A model generated the notes under the pieces. The model searched no databases, was not told the DNA's origin, and saw nothing but the letters and a program-made list of their open reading frames with translations. Positions 7,536-14,890 of a DNA stretch of 23,312 nt are shown here, in pieces. The stretch spans positions 1 to 23,312 of the IMG/VR virus record IMGVR_UViG_3300022745_000144, one strand, 5' to 3'. The translations under genes and the position numbers were made by a program. Positions within the stretch are counted from its first letter, which is position 1; each line of letters starts with the position of its first letter. This DNA comes from a virus.

Positions 7536-8057
7536 ATGCCAGACGATAAGTCAATTATGAAGTATGAGTCAGTTCTCCCAGAGAACTTTGACGGTACATT
7601 CAAGTTTAGTAATTGGTCAGACGAGGACTTTGTTGGAAAGTGGAATAGCAAGGAATATCGTTTCCCTGCTGGCACTACCGTACCAATGGTAATGCCAGAA
7701 CACTCACCACTTGAAATCCAGCACATCCGTAAGAAGTTTGCTAAAGACCTTGCTGAACGTGAGTTCTTCAAAACCAAGCGATACGAAACGTTCCGTAACC
7801 GTGAAGGCTTAAAGGATGATATGGGTATGATCCAGCCACGAGGACAGGGAATGTCACACGCTGGTCAGTACACCATTGAAGACCTTACGCCATTCATTCT
7901 TAAGGGTCTTGAACCACTCCCGAACGGGACACTCACTACAGCACCAGTGGCTAAGGTACCACTAGAGGACATAATCCACCGGGATGACGAGGGTAATCTC
8001 GTAACCGAAGCGATTGATAAGAAAACCTCACTTAGAGACCGAGCCTTAAAGGGATAA
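7536..8057 (+). CDS. Conserved-looking phage protein of unknown function (173 aa)
   Basis: 173 residues, mixed alpha/beta and hydrophilic. The N-terminal half has FKFSNWSDEDFVGKWNSKEY (22-41), FPAGTTVPMVMPEHSPLEIQ (43-62) and a helix HIRKKFAKDLAEREFFK (63-79). This 'apply to a sheet, then helix' pattern is familiar from hypothetical proteins in head clusters of environmental phages, but I know no function for it. The C-terminal third is acidic and probably flexible. It stops one base before the next ATG, so it is translated with the coiled-coil gene. A minor head or neck protein is the best guess. Confidence 0.6.
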   Translation: MPDDKSIMKYESVLPENFDGTFKFSNWSDEDFVGKWNSKEYRFPAGTTVPMVMPEHSPLEIQHIRKKFAKDLAEREFFKTKRYETFRNREGLKDDMGMIQPRGQGMSHAGQYTIEDLTPFILKGLEPLPNGTLTTAPVAKVPLEDIIHRDDEGNLVTEAIDKKTSLRDRALKG

Positions 8058-8058
8058 T

Positions 8059-8763
8059 ATGAAACTACTAGCAAAATCAGATATACACCAGAAAAAGACT
8101 GCCGAACAAAAGCAGACTTTGGATGAAGGTAAAAAACTTGCTAGTACGATTGACCGTCTGCGTGAAGTGGCAGCCCAAGAAGAAACCTCACTAGAAAAGT
8201 TTCGCAGTGAAACTCTCGCTAGTATCCATAAGGAGACTTCTGAAGCTGCTACAAAGCGTGACGCTCTATTAGGCGATGTACGCGAGCTACAGATAGCCCG
8301 CCAGAAGGCACTGGAGCCGCTCACAAGCGAATTAAACCTCCTAGAAGTAACTAGAGAGGAATTGGCGCAAAAAGCCCAACACAACGTAGAAATAGCCGCC
8401 ACGTTAGACGCGTGGGAGCAATCACTCATAGAGAAGTATAAAGAGTTATCCGATACCCTCTTACGGGCAGAAACCAAAGAAGAAGCTGCTAGAGTTAAAA
8501 TGGAAGAAATAATCCGATTAGAGGAGTCAACCAAACAATCTAGCGAAGAAACTCGCAAAGTTAGGGACGAAGTGGAAACTATCCGCAACACCCTACAGGG
8601 AGAGCTTGTACACAGAGAACAAATGTGTACCAACAGGGAAACCAGTATTATACTTAGAGAGGAAACTCTTGAACAAGAAAGAAAGGCAATTCAGGAAGAA
8701 AAGATAAGGTTGGATGACCGTAGTCGCACGCTTGAAAGAGCATTTAATAGGCTAAATAAATAA
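8059..8763 (+). CDS. Long coiled-coil protein (234 aa)
   Basis: 234 residues, almost entirely charged heptad-like helix, e.g. LREVAAQEETSLEKFR (33-48) and the C-terminal ETLEQERKAIQEEKIR. No globular domain is visible. The C-terminal third contains spaced Arg-Glu pairs (REQ..., RET..., REE...), a pattern repeated in the second coiled-coil gene at 9068. The start is one base after the previous stop and has the nearest thing to a Shine-Dalgarno sequence in the window (AAAGGGA, 4-nt spacer). It could be a rod of the virion such as a whisker or fibre shaft, a scaffold, or an assembly chaperone. Short tape-measure use is unlikely at this length. Confidence 0.65.
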   Translation: MKLLAKSDIHQKKTAEQKQTLDEGKKLASTIDRLREVAAQEETSLEKFRSETLASIHKETSEAATKRDALLGDVRELQIARQKALEPLTSELNLLEVTREELAQKAQHNVEIAATLDAWEQSLIEKYKELSDTLLRAETKEEAARVKMEEIIRLEESTKQSSEETRKVRDEVETIRNTLQGELVHREQMCTNRETSIILREETLEQERKAIQEEKIRLDDRSRTLERAFNRLNK

Positions 8764-8765
8764 CT

Positions 8766-9065
8766 ATGAATCCAACAGTCAGAACACAAAATGCCACCGT
8801 CACTCCAATCGCCAGTGCTGCCACAGCCCTTGCCGCCAACAGCAAGCGTGTAGGCTTTATCCTACAAAATCTAGGTACTAACCCATTATTTGTAAAATAC
8901 GGAAGCGCAGGGTCGTCTTCTGATTTTTCAGTAGTATTGAAAGGCTCGTCAGTACAGGATGATGGTACAGGCGGTGTTATTACTGCAGATTCTACCCTGT
9001 ACACGGGTATTATCACCATTGCAGGAACTTCACCACGTTACACAGTAACTGAACTAGCACCATAA
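8766..9065 (+). CDS. Small beta-rich virion-like protein (99 aa)
   Basis: 99 residues, predicted beta throughout. It contains RVGFILQNLGTNPLFVKYG (28-46), a pattern widespread in small proteins of phage and metagenome structural loci, then SGGV-like loops and a C-terminal strand SPRYTVTELAP. There are no cysteines and no signal peptide. It sits between the two coiled-coil genes with 2-nt spacers on both sides, which suggests that all three are made together and may form one appendage with helical shafts and a beta-sandwich cap. That assembly is inference. Confidence 0.6.
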   Translation: MNPTVRTQNATVTPIASAATALAANSKRVGFILQNLGTNPLFVKYGSAGSSSDFSVVLKGSSVQDDGTGGVITADSTLYTGIITIAGTSPRYTVTELAP

Positions 9066-9067
9066 GT

Positions 9068-9550
9068 ATGGTAGTAGACAACTCAGGCGCAACATATGTA
9101 TTTGACGCCAATACCACACAAGCCATTGAAGAAGGCAAAAACCGCATTACTTTATTGCAGGTAGAGGAGCTTCGACTCAGTAATCTCAAGTCTTCACTTG
9201 AAAGCCAAATCATTACAGCTGAAAACTCACTTACATATAAAACCGAACAGTTGGACAAGCTAACTGTTGAAGTAGAGACAACCAATATTAAACTCAGTGA
9301 CTTAAATGATGCTGTAGCTGGGAAACAGTCTGAATATGACAATCTTGTAAAGACAATACAAGACCGTACTGCATCCTTAGAGGTACTAGAGACTCAAATT
9401 ACTGATCGTGAACAAGCAATAATGGAACGAGAAAACGCAGTGACAGTACGTGAACAGAAGTTAAACGACTTAGAGAACACCGTTTCACAAGACGCTGAAA
9501 TTATTTCAGAAAAAAGACAAAAAATAGAAGACTTCCTTAAAGAACTATGA
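9068..9550 (+). CDS. Second coiled-coil protein (160 aa)
   Basis: 160 residues. A short non-helical head (MVVDNSGATYVFDANT) is followed by continuous coiled coil from about residue 17 to the end (IEDFLKEL). The stretch with REQAIMERENAVTVREQKL resembles REQMCTNRETSIILREETL in the 234-aa coiled-coil protein in spacing of Arg-Glu pairs, suggesting a paralogue or a shared interaction surface. Its TGA overlaps the next ATG (ATGA, 4 nt), so it is probably translationally coupled to the fibre-like gene behind it. Role unknown; a fibre shaft or assembly factor is plausible. Confidence 0.65.
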   Translation: MVVDNSGATYVFDANTTQAIEEGKNRITLLQVEELRLSNLKSSLESQIITAENSLTYKTEQLDKLTVEVETTNIKLSDLNDAVAGKQSEYDNLVKTIQDRTASLEVLETQITDREQAIMERENAVTVREQKLNDLENTVSQDAEIISEKRQKIEDFLKEL

Positions 9551-9966
9551 AAGTAACTATTCCCGGAGCTTCATCATTTACACAATTAAGTGACGTACCT
9601 CACACCTATTTAGGTGCGGCCAGTAAAGTTGTTGGTGTAAATGTTACAGAAACAGGATTAGAGTTTAATACAGGTGGTCCGGGTGGCTCAGGTATTACAC
9701 GTACCGTAACTAATATTACAGGCAATACAAATGCAGGTTCAACTGCTTCTACTGATTATGTTTACAATTGTACCGGTCCACTTATACTCACCCTTCCCAC
9801 TGCAGTAGGGAATACTAACCAGTACACAGTAAAACGTGTATCGGGTGCAGTAACCATAGCTACTACTAGCGCGCAGACCATTGACGGGAGCGCTAGTGCA
9901 AGCCTAACAGTAGATAATATGTCGCTTGATCTAGTATCAAATGGCTCTAATTGGAATGTTGTATGA
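9547..9966 (+). CDS. Fibre-tip-like beta protein (139 aa)
   Basis: 139 residues. The N-terminus (MKVTIPGASSFTQLSDVPHT) has the form of phage fibre anchors containing 'FTQLSDVP.TY'. A Gly-rich hinge GGPGGSG (about 43-49) follows. The C-terminal module includes LILTLPTAVGNTNQYTVKRV and ends SNGSNWNVV. The same module type ('TLPT...G..Y.I.R...G..TI...TI.G....W.V') recurs near the end of the 606-aa protein at 11725. It overlaps both neighbours by 4 nt (ATGA at both ends), so the three genes are tightly coupled. Likely a short tail fibre or fibre tip. Confidence 0.65.
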   Translation: MKVTIPGASSFTQLSDVPHTYLGAASKVVGVNVTETGLEFNTGGPGGSGITRTVTNITGNTNAGSTASTDYVYNCTGPLILTLPTAVGNTNQYTVKRVSGAVTIATTSAQTIDGSASASLTVDNMSLDLVSNGSNWNVV

Positions 9967-11444
9967 CATATGTACCTCCTAATCCTAACGGGCAAGCTAC
10001 GATGGCAAATAGTTCGCCAGTGGTTTTACCTAGTAATCAAACTGTAGCAATAACAGGAACTGTAGACACCGAACTACCTGCTGCTGCTGCACTCGCCGAT
10101 GGCGCTGCTAATCCAACCACACCTACAGTCGGTGCGGCCATTTCTGGTTTTAATGGTACAACGTGGGATAGAGTAAATATTGAAGGTACAAATGTAGACG
10201 CAGAGGCAGTTATGACTACTGGAGCGCTTGCTGTAGAAAACTACAACATGCTCTTTAACGGCACGACCTGGGATAGAGTGCGCGGTGATATTACAAATGG
10301 TCTTGACGTGGATGTTACACGCCTTCCTGCACTGGTAGCTGGTTCAGCGGTAGTGGGAAAGGTGGGTATTGACCAAACAACACCGGGAACTACTAATAAA
10401 GTCACTCTTGGTAGTGATGTGGTACACACTATTGTTGACTCAGGTTCAATGACGGTAAATGCCGGAACTAATCTAGACACTTCAGCTCTTGCTCTCGACG
10501 CTACCCTTACAGGTGGAACTCAAAAAGCTATTACTCGCGGAGGTGCTAAAGGTACAACTACAGCCGCAGACATTACCTCAAACCCTATTGACGCAAATAC
10601 TCAAGCACTTCATGTTGATGGCTCAAAGGTAACTCAGCCTGTATCTATCGCCACCATGCCTACCACACCCGTTACAGGTACATTTTGGCAAGCGACACAG
10701 CCGGTATCTTTGGCTACCAATACACCAACTCTACAATCTGGTTCTACTACGGCAGTTACTCAGGCTACAGCAGCCAACTTACAAGCAACTGCTACGCAAG
10801 CATTGGGTTCAGCAGCAACAAGATGGTTTTCCCAAATATCAGATGGTACTAACTCACCAGCAGTAAAAGCAGCATCAACGGCTTCGGCGTTTACTGACCC
10901 AGCATTTACAGTTTCTATCAGACCCGGTGAATTGCTAGGTTCGACGGCAGCTTTGGCTGACGCAACAGCTAACCCAACTGAACGAAGAGATGCAGCAGAC
11001 AACTTTCTCTTTAACGGTACTTCATGGGACAGACAAAGAGGTATGTCAGTAGCCACCACAACAGGTGATACAGGTGCCAAAACAGCCACAGGTAACGGTG
11101 CAACTCAAACAAACGTAGGAAATAAAGGTATTCAAGTAGTAATTGTTATTGGTACAGTTTCAGGAACTACTCCAACCTGTGTATTCAAGCTTCAGAACTC
11201 AGTTGATAGTGGTACTACATGGGTAGATATTCCGGGAGCTGCGACAGCTTCACTTACAGCAACAGGTAACTTCGGTATTTCAGTTTACCCAGGTCAGGTT
11301 GTTACCGCTGGTACAACTACCTCCAACACAACCGCAACAGCAAACGGTATTTTGGCACGCTCTTGGCGTGTTGTGTGGACAATTGGTGGAACTACTCCTT
11401 CATTTACCATTACTTCAATTACGTATAACTACATTCCAAACTAA
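9963..11444 (+). CDS. Tail fibre / appendage protein with WDR-type repeats (493 aa)
   Basis: 493 residues, Thr/Ala/Gly-rich and beta. The start chosen is ATG 9963, overlapping the previous TGA as ATGA; an in-frame TTG at 9951 is less likely. The motif FNG-T-S/T-WDR occurs three times (63-70, 98-105, 350-356), and a longer unit beginning AALAD-A-NPT precedes the first and last copies. The final ~110 residues (from about 388, GNKGIQVVIVIGTVSGTTPT) form a beta-sandwich-like domain of a type often seen at the end of phage appendage proteins. It probably contributes to host binding or to a decorated fibre. No catalytic residues are recognised. Confidence 0.65.
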   Translation: MTYVPPNPNGQATMANSSPVVLPSNQTVAITGTVDTELPAAAALADGAANPTTPTVGAAISGFNGTTWDRVNIEGTNVDAEAVMTTGALAVENYNMLFNGTTWDRVRGDITNGLDVDVTRLPALVAGSAVVGKVGIDQTTPGTTNKVTLGSDVVHTIVDSGSMTVNAGTNLDTSALALDATLTGGTQKAITRGGAKGTTTAADITSNPIDANTQALHVDGSKVTQPVSIATMPTTPVTGTFWQATQPVSLATNTPTLQSGSTTAVTQATAANLQATATQALGSAATRWFSQISDGTNSPAVKAASTASAFTDPAFTVSIRPGELLGSTAALADATANPTERRDAADNFLFNGTSWDRQRGMSVATTTGDTGAKTATGNGATQTNVGNKGIQVVIVIGTVSGTTPTCVFKLQNSVDSGTTWVDIPGAATASLTATGNFGISVYPGQVVTAGTTTSNTTATANGILARSWRVVWTIGGTTPSFTITSITYNYIPN

Positions 11445-11445
11445 T

Positions 11446-11721
11446 ATGGCAAACGCAAAAAAAGACAATAACGGAATATCCACATTACTAGGGGTGCTAG
11501 ACACTAACGGTTCAACCCTAGTTCGTGTTAAAGTAAATGCAAGTAGCAATAATGCGCTACAAGTAAGCAACGGTTCTACAGGTACAGATAGAGGTCCCAG
11601 CATTGCGCCACGGGACGAAAATTTTGTTCCTGCCCTTATAGCAGTTTCCAGTGTTGATGGTGTGACGCCAGTAGTCGTGTATGCAGATACGAACGGTAAA
11701 TTATTAATCAATAGCAACTAA
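11446..11721 (+). CDS. Small fibre-anchor-like protein with two module copies (91 aa)
   Basis: 91 residues starting at ATG 11446, one base after the previous stop; a longer frame from 11299 would run deep into the upstream gene and is rejected. It looks like two copies of one ~35-residue module: MANAKKDNNGISTLLGVLDT (1-20) onward, and PRDENFVPALIAVSSVDGVT (55-74) to KLLI. A third, very similar copy opens the next protein (KRDQNFVPTLLGVSNADGVT). Modules of the form 'RD.NFVP.L.GVS..DGVTPV.VY.D' recur at the N-termini of phage fibres. It probably serves as an adaptor or a short partner of the 606-aa fibre. Confidence 0.65.
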   Translation: MANAKKDNNGISTLLGVLDTNGSTLVRVKVNASSNNALQVSNGSTGTDRGPSIAPRDENFVPALIAVSSVDGVTPVVVYADTNGKLLINSN

Positions 11722-11724
11722 CAT

Positions 11725-13545
11725 ATGGCGGACGCTAAAAGAGACCAGAACTTTGTACCCACGTTGCTTGGTGTTTCAAACGCTGACGGAGTTACCCCCG
11801 TGGCAGTATATGCTGATCCAGTAACTCACCGCTTACTTGTAGATTTACCAACAGGCACAGGAACCGTTACATCAGTTTCCGTAGTCTCAGCTAATGGCTT
11901 CGCTGGTACAGTTGCAACCGCGACCTCAACCCCCGCTATTACTCTTTCCACCACTATTACTGGTGTCCTTTACGGTAACGGTACTTCTATCTCAGCACTT
12001 ACAATTGGTTCAGGGCTTCAATTAGTTGGTACGACTCTATCAACTACTGGGGGCGGCTCTGGTGATGTTGTTGGTCCAGCTTCTGCTACTGACAATGCTA
12101 TTGCACGATTTGACCTTGCTACCGGTAAGCTCATACAAAACTCTGCTGTACTTATTGCAGACACTACTGGTGTTATCTCAGGTACGCAGGGTGTCACTTT
12201 CTCAGGCGCTACAAGCGGCACTATTGCACTTATACCTACGGCTGTAGCAGGCTCTAATACACTTACCCTTCCTGCTTTGACAGACACAGTGGCAGTACTT
12301 GGTGCCGCTCAAACATTTACGGGTGCTAACACTTTTAGTGGTTTAAATGCAGTGCTTGTTTCTTCTTCAGGACTTACAGTACGCAATCCAGCCAACACAT
12401 TCAAATATACTATTACAGGCGCAGCAATAGCCGCAGATCGTACTCTAAACCTACCTCTCATTACTGGTACAGATACTTTAGCTTCACTTGGTTTAGCGCA
12501 GACATTTACTGCTACACAGACGTTTGGAACACTTGTTGCCACAACAGTGAATGGTAATACGTTCACTACAGGTACATATACCCTCACTGGTGCAGCCGGG
12601 AAAACCCTTACTTTCAATAACTCAATTACTTTTGCGGGTACAGATGCGACAACAATGACGTTTCCCACAACGTCTAAAACAATTGCTGCCAATGATGGCA
12701 GCAACATGACACTAGCATCTCAAGCTATCGGCGACCTCATTGTGGCGACAAGCACCACAGCAATTGGCCGCGTAGCCGATGTCGCAGTTGGACAAGTACT
12801 TGTTTCAGGGGGGGTTGGTGTAGCACCATCTTATTCAGCTAACCCACAAGTCACCACAATTGAACTTGGTGCTGCAACTGATACAACCCTCGCTCGAGTC
12901 GCTGCTGGAATTATCTCTGTAGAAGGTGAAGTGATGAATGGTTACGCTACCACCGCTACTGCAGCTGGTACTACAGCACTTACTATTGCAAGCGCTCAAA
13001 CTCAATTCTTTACAGGTTCTTCAACTCAAACTGTAACACTTCCAACTACTTCAATTATTGTCGGACAAACATACAGAATCGTAAACAATTCTACTGGTAG
13101 TGTTACCGTACAATCTTCAGGAGCTAACACTATTCAAATCCTTGGGGCAGGAATGTCAGCTACCTTTACAGCAATTGTGGCCACACCAACCACAGCCGCT
13201 AACTGGAGTTGTTCTCTGATTTCTTCAACAGGTGAAAATATTGCCCAGACAGCTTCTGCTAACGCAGCAACAGTAAACCTTGCGTATGTCACGAACACAA
13301 TCACAAACAACTCAGCTGCTACTCTTACCATAACCATCCCAACTGCCGGAGCCATTGATGGCGAACGTAGAATGGTACGAGTACTAGATTTCTCAGCAGT
13401 AGCTCAAACACTGACTCTAGTAAATACAGAAAACTCGACAGTCACACCAGCAGCTACAACAAATGGATCAACGACATTGCCTTATACCTTTGGTGTTCAA
13501 TACAACGCAGGTACAAGTAAGTGGCGTGTAATAGCTTCAGCATAA
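11725..13545 (+). CDS. Large tail fibre protein (606 aa)
   Basis: 606 residues. The N-terminal anchor module (4-39) resembles the 91-aa protein before it. Next is a GTGTVTSVSVVSANGFAGTV segment (43-62) ending in VLYGNGTSISALT, a shaft motif common in phage fibres. Repeats AAQTFTGANTFSGL (194-207) and LAQTFTATQTFGTL (257-270) are typical trimeric fibre repeats. The C-terminal region has two beta modules: about 410-500 (TVTLPTTSIIVGQTYRIVNN) and about 530-606 (LTITIPTAGAIDGERRMVRV, ending KWRVIASA). The first is related to the 139-aa protein at 9547. It is probably the main receptor-contacting fibre or its shaft. Confidence 0.75.
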   Translation: MADAKRDQNFVPTLLGVSNADGVTPVAVYADPVTHRLLVDLPTGTGTVTSVSVVSANGFAGTVATATSTPAITLSTTITGVLYGNGTSISALTIGSGLQLVGTTLSTTGGGSGDVVGPASATDNAIARFDLATGKLIQNSAVLIADTTGVISGTQGVTFSGATSGTIALIPTAVAGSNTLTLPALTDTVAVLGAAQTFTGANTFSGLNAVLVSSSGLTVRNPANTFKYTITGAAIAADRTLNLPLITGTDTLASLGLAQTFTATQTFGTLVATTVNGNTFTTGTYTLTGAAGKTLTFNNSITFAGTDATTMTFPTTSKTIAANDGSNMTLASQAIGDLIVATSTTAIGRVADVAVGQVLVSGGVGVAPSYSANPQVTTIELGAATDTTLARVAAGIISVEGEVMNGYATTATAAGTTALTIASAQTQFFTGSSTQTVTLPTTSIIVGQTYRIVNNSTGSVTVQSSGANTIQILGAGMSATFTAIVATPTTAANWSCSLISSTGENIAQTASANAATVNLAYVTNTITNNSAATLTITIPTAGAIDGERRMVRVLDFSAVAQTLTLVNTENSTVTPAATTNGSTTLPYTFGVQYNAGTSKWRVIASA

Positions 13546-13547
13546 GT

Positions 13548-13955
13548 ATGAAACCAAACGTTCAACCAGTAACAAGACAACTTACTCAACGTACCTACTT
13601 AGGTGTTGGGTATGTTCATTGTTTCTTGAATGAAAGTTCTGGTGAAGATGAGTTTTTTCCTTGTAGTGAAGCTGAATATTTAAAACTGGGTGAAGTAGGT
13701 GGAAATGCACACAATCCTGTACGTGCTGGTTATACATGGAAATATTCACTTGGAGGTACTGACAAAGTAGATACTCCAAACACCCTACTTGGTGTAGATG
13801 AATATTGTATTAGAAATGGCAAGGCAGTTTCGCTCTTAGCAGATGCCAATGGTATAGATACAGCCTACCTTGAATTACCCTTGTCTGCAGTTGACAGTAA
13901 AGGGCTTTTAAACGAAACAGTGGTAACAGAATTAGGATATGGCAATAGCATTTGA
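13548..13955 (+). CDS. Unrecognised protein in the fibre cluster (135 aa)
   Basis: 135 residues with start ATG 13548, two bases after the previous stop; a GTG at 13521 lies inside the fibre gene and is not favoured. Unlike its neighbours it is not low-complexity: it has aromatic and charged residues (TYLGVGYVHCFLNESSGEDE, 16-35) and three cysteines (Cys25, Cys39 and Cys87), with no membrane segment. No family is recognised. The next gene starts 17 nt before its end. It may be a small fibre-associated or baseplate-like component, or a fibre chaperone; position is the only support. Confidence 0.55.
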   Translation: MKPNVQPVTRQLTQRTYLGVGYVHCFLNESSGEDEFFPCSEAEYLKLGEVGGNAHNPVRAGYTWKYSLGGTDKVDTPNTLLGVDEYCIRNGKAVSLLADANGIDTAYLELPLSAVDSKGLLNETVVTELGYGNSI

Positions 13956-14619
13956 CGCAAAAACAAAAGCAACACCAACAGGAGCTGGCAGTAGTTCCAT
14001 TACTTTTTCTCATACAGTAACTGGAACTAATCCATTCCTTATCTTGGGTGGTCAAACCTATAACTTTTCTACTGGCACACCTACCCCAACTGCTACTTAC
14101 AACGGGACCACTATGACAGTAGTGGCTCAAGATATTAAGGACTATTCGTTAAATAACTATAGAAGCCACCAATTTTACTTAAAAGCCCCATCCACAGGAG
14201 CTAACAATGTTGTGATGACAGCCACTACAGGTACTGGGGTACTCACAGGTGTAGCTGTTTCTTACACTGGAGTAGACCAAACTTCCCCTTTCCTCACTAG
14301 TGGGACATTTGTTAATAACACAGATACTGGAGCATCACTTACAGTCAGTCTCACTACTTCTTCAACAGGCTGGTGGTTTATTTCTGGAGCAAACGTAGAT
14401 GCTAACTGGTCCTCTGGTGGAGGAAACACAACTAATATTGTAGATGTCACTGCAACCAATGGTTGTGCTGACTCAAATGGTGACATTACTGCACAAACCG
14501 GTAATGCCACAATGAACTTCTCTGGTGGAACACGTGGTGCTGGCGGTATTGCTATGGCATTTAAAGCTGCTGCTGCCTCATCAGTCAATTCTAACTTCTT
14601 AATGTTCATGAATCAATAG
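13939..14619 (+). CDS. Beta-sandwich appendage-like protein (226 aa)
   Basis: 226 residues. It begins MAIAFDAKTKATPTGAG, then ITFSHTVTGTNPFLILGG, TATYNGTTMTVVAQ and VAVSYTGVDQTSPF, and ends RGAGGIAMAFKAAAA. The arrangement 'IAFDA...S.T.SHT..G.N..L.VG...YNG..MT.V.......ANNVV......AVSYTGV.Q' is a recurrent beta-sandwich pattern in phage and bacterial surface proteins that I know without a firm function; carbohydrate binding is a reasonable guess. There is no signal peptide, so it is probably a virion part. ATG 13939 lies inside the previous gene. It stops at TAG, one base before the next ATG. Confidence 0.6.
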   Translation: MAIAFDAKTKATPTGAGSSSITFSHTVTGTNPFLILGGQTYNFSTGTPTPTATYNGTTMTVVAQDIKDYSLNNYRSHQFYLKAPSTGANNVVMTATTGTGVLTGVAVSYTGVDQTSPFLTSGTFVNNTDTGASLTVSLTTSSTGWWFISGANVDANWSSGGGNTTNIVDVTATNGCADSNGDITAQTGNATMNFSGGTRGAGGIAMAFKAAAASSVNSNFLMFMNQ

Positions 14620-14620
14620 T

Positions 14621-14887
14621 ATGACAGACAATAATTTCTCATTAAAAGATATTGTAATTGAAGTTCGTAACGAACAGAAAATTAGTAATGACGCCCATAT
14701 TAAAATGGCTATTACACTTGAAAGTATGGAACTTCAGATGAAAAAATTCTTAGCAGTTGCTGAAGATCACGAGACTCGTCTTAAGGACTTTGAAGGTTTC
14801 AAAGGTAAAGCGATGGTTATTTATGGAATAATAGTCATTATATTCACAGTCTTTGTAAATAAGGTATTAGCAAGTATAAATTTCTAA
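14621..14887 (+). CDS. Small single-span membrane protein, XhlA/holin-like
   Basis: 88 residues. The hydrophilic, coiled-coil-like N-terminal part (about 8-60, e.g. SMELQMKKFLAVAEDHETRL) is followed by a clear membrane helix at about 64-80 (AMVIYGIIVIIFTVFVN) and a short tail. This soluble-helix plus C-terminal anchor layout resembles XhlA-type phage proteins that assist lysis, and some small holins. Its place in the fibre/tail cluster, far from the M15 endolysin at 23141, is unusual. A membrane contact of the tail, or superinfection-related function, is another option. Start TAG-T-ATG. Confidence 0.55.
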   Translation: MTDNNFSLKDIVIEVRNEQKISNDAHIKMAITLESMELQMKKFLAVAEDHETRLKDFEGFKGKAMVIYGIIVIIFTVFVNKVLASINF

Positions 14888-14890
14888 CGT

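Noticed and set aside
8059-9550. Tail assembly chaperone frameshift or tape measure
   Set aside because: No slippery heptamer joining overlapping frames was seen, and the coiled-coil proteins are too short for a long-tail tape measure.
9951-9962. Upstream TTG start for the 493-aa protein; similar TTG/GTG starts at 13521, 17796 and 21196
   Set aside because: Each lies inside the preceding gene, while an ATG sits directly at or just after that gene's stop and has the T(-1) context of the other genes.
9548-9966. Possible recoding of TGA as an amino acid
   Set aside because: TGA ends two genes here in ATGA overlaps, and readthrough at 9548 meets TAA within two codons. The standard reading fits all genes.
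11299-11445. Longer form of the 91-aa protein starting in the upstream gene
   Set aside because: The extra 49 residues are an out-of-frame reading of a conserved-looking beta domain and are Leu/Gln-rich, typical of a shadow frame. ATG 11446 follows the stop by one base.
12018-12707. Long antisense open frames under the large fibre gene, and others such as 8046-8633
   Set aside because: They mirror codon bias of the + strand genes, lack recognisable domains, and no neighbouring genes are on the - strand.
9963-14619. Diversity-generating retroelement target in the fibre genes
   Set aside because: No reverse transcriptase, template repeat or C-type lectin-like variable end is visible in this window.
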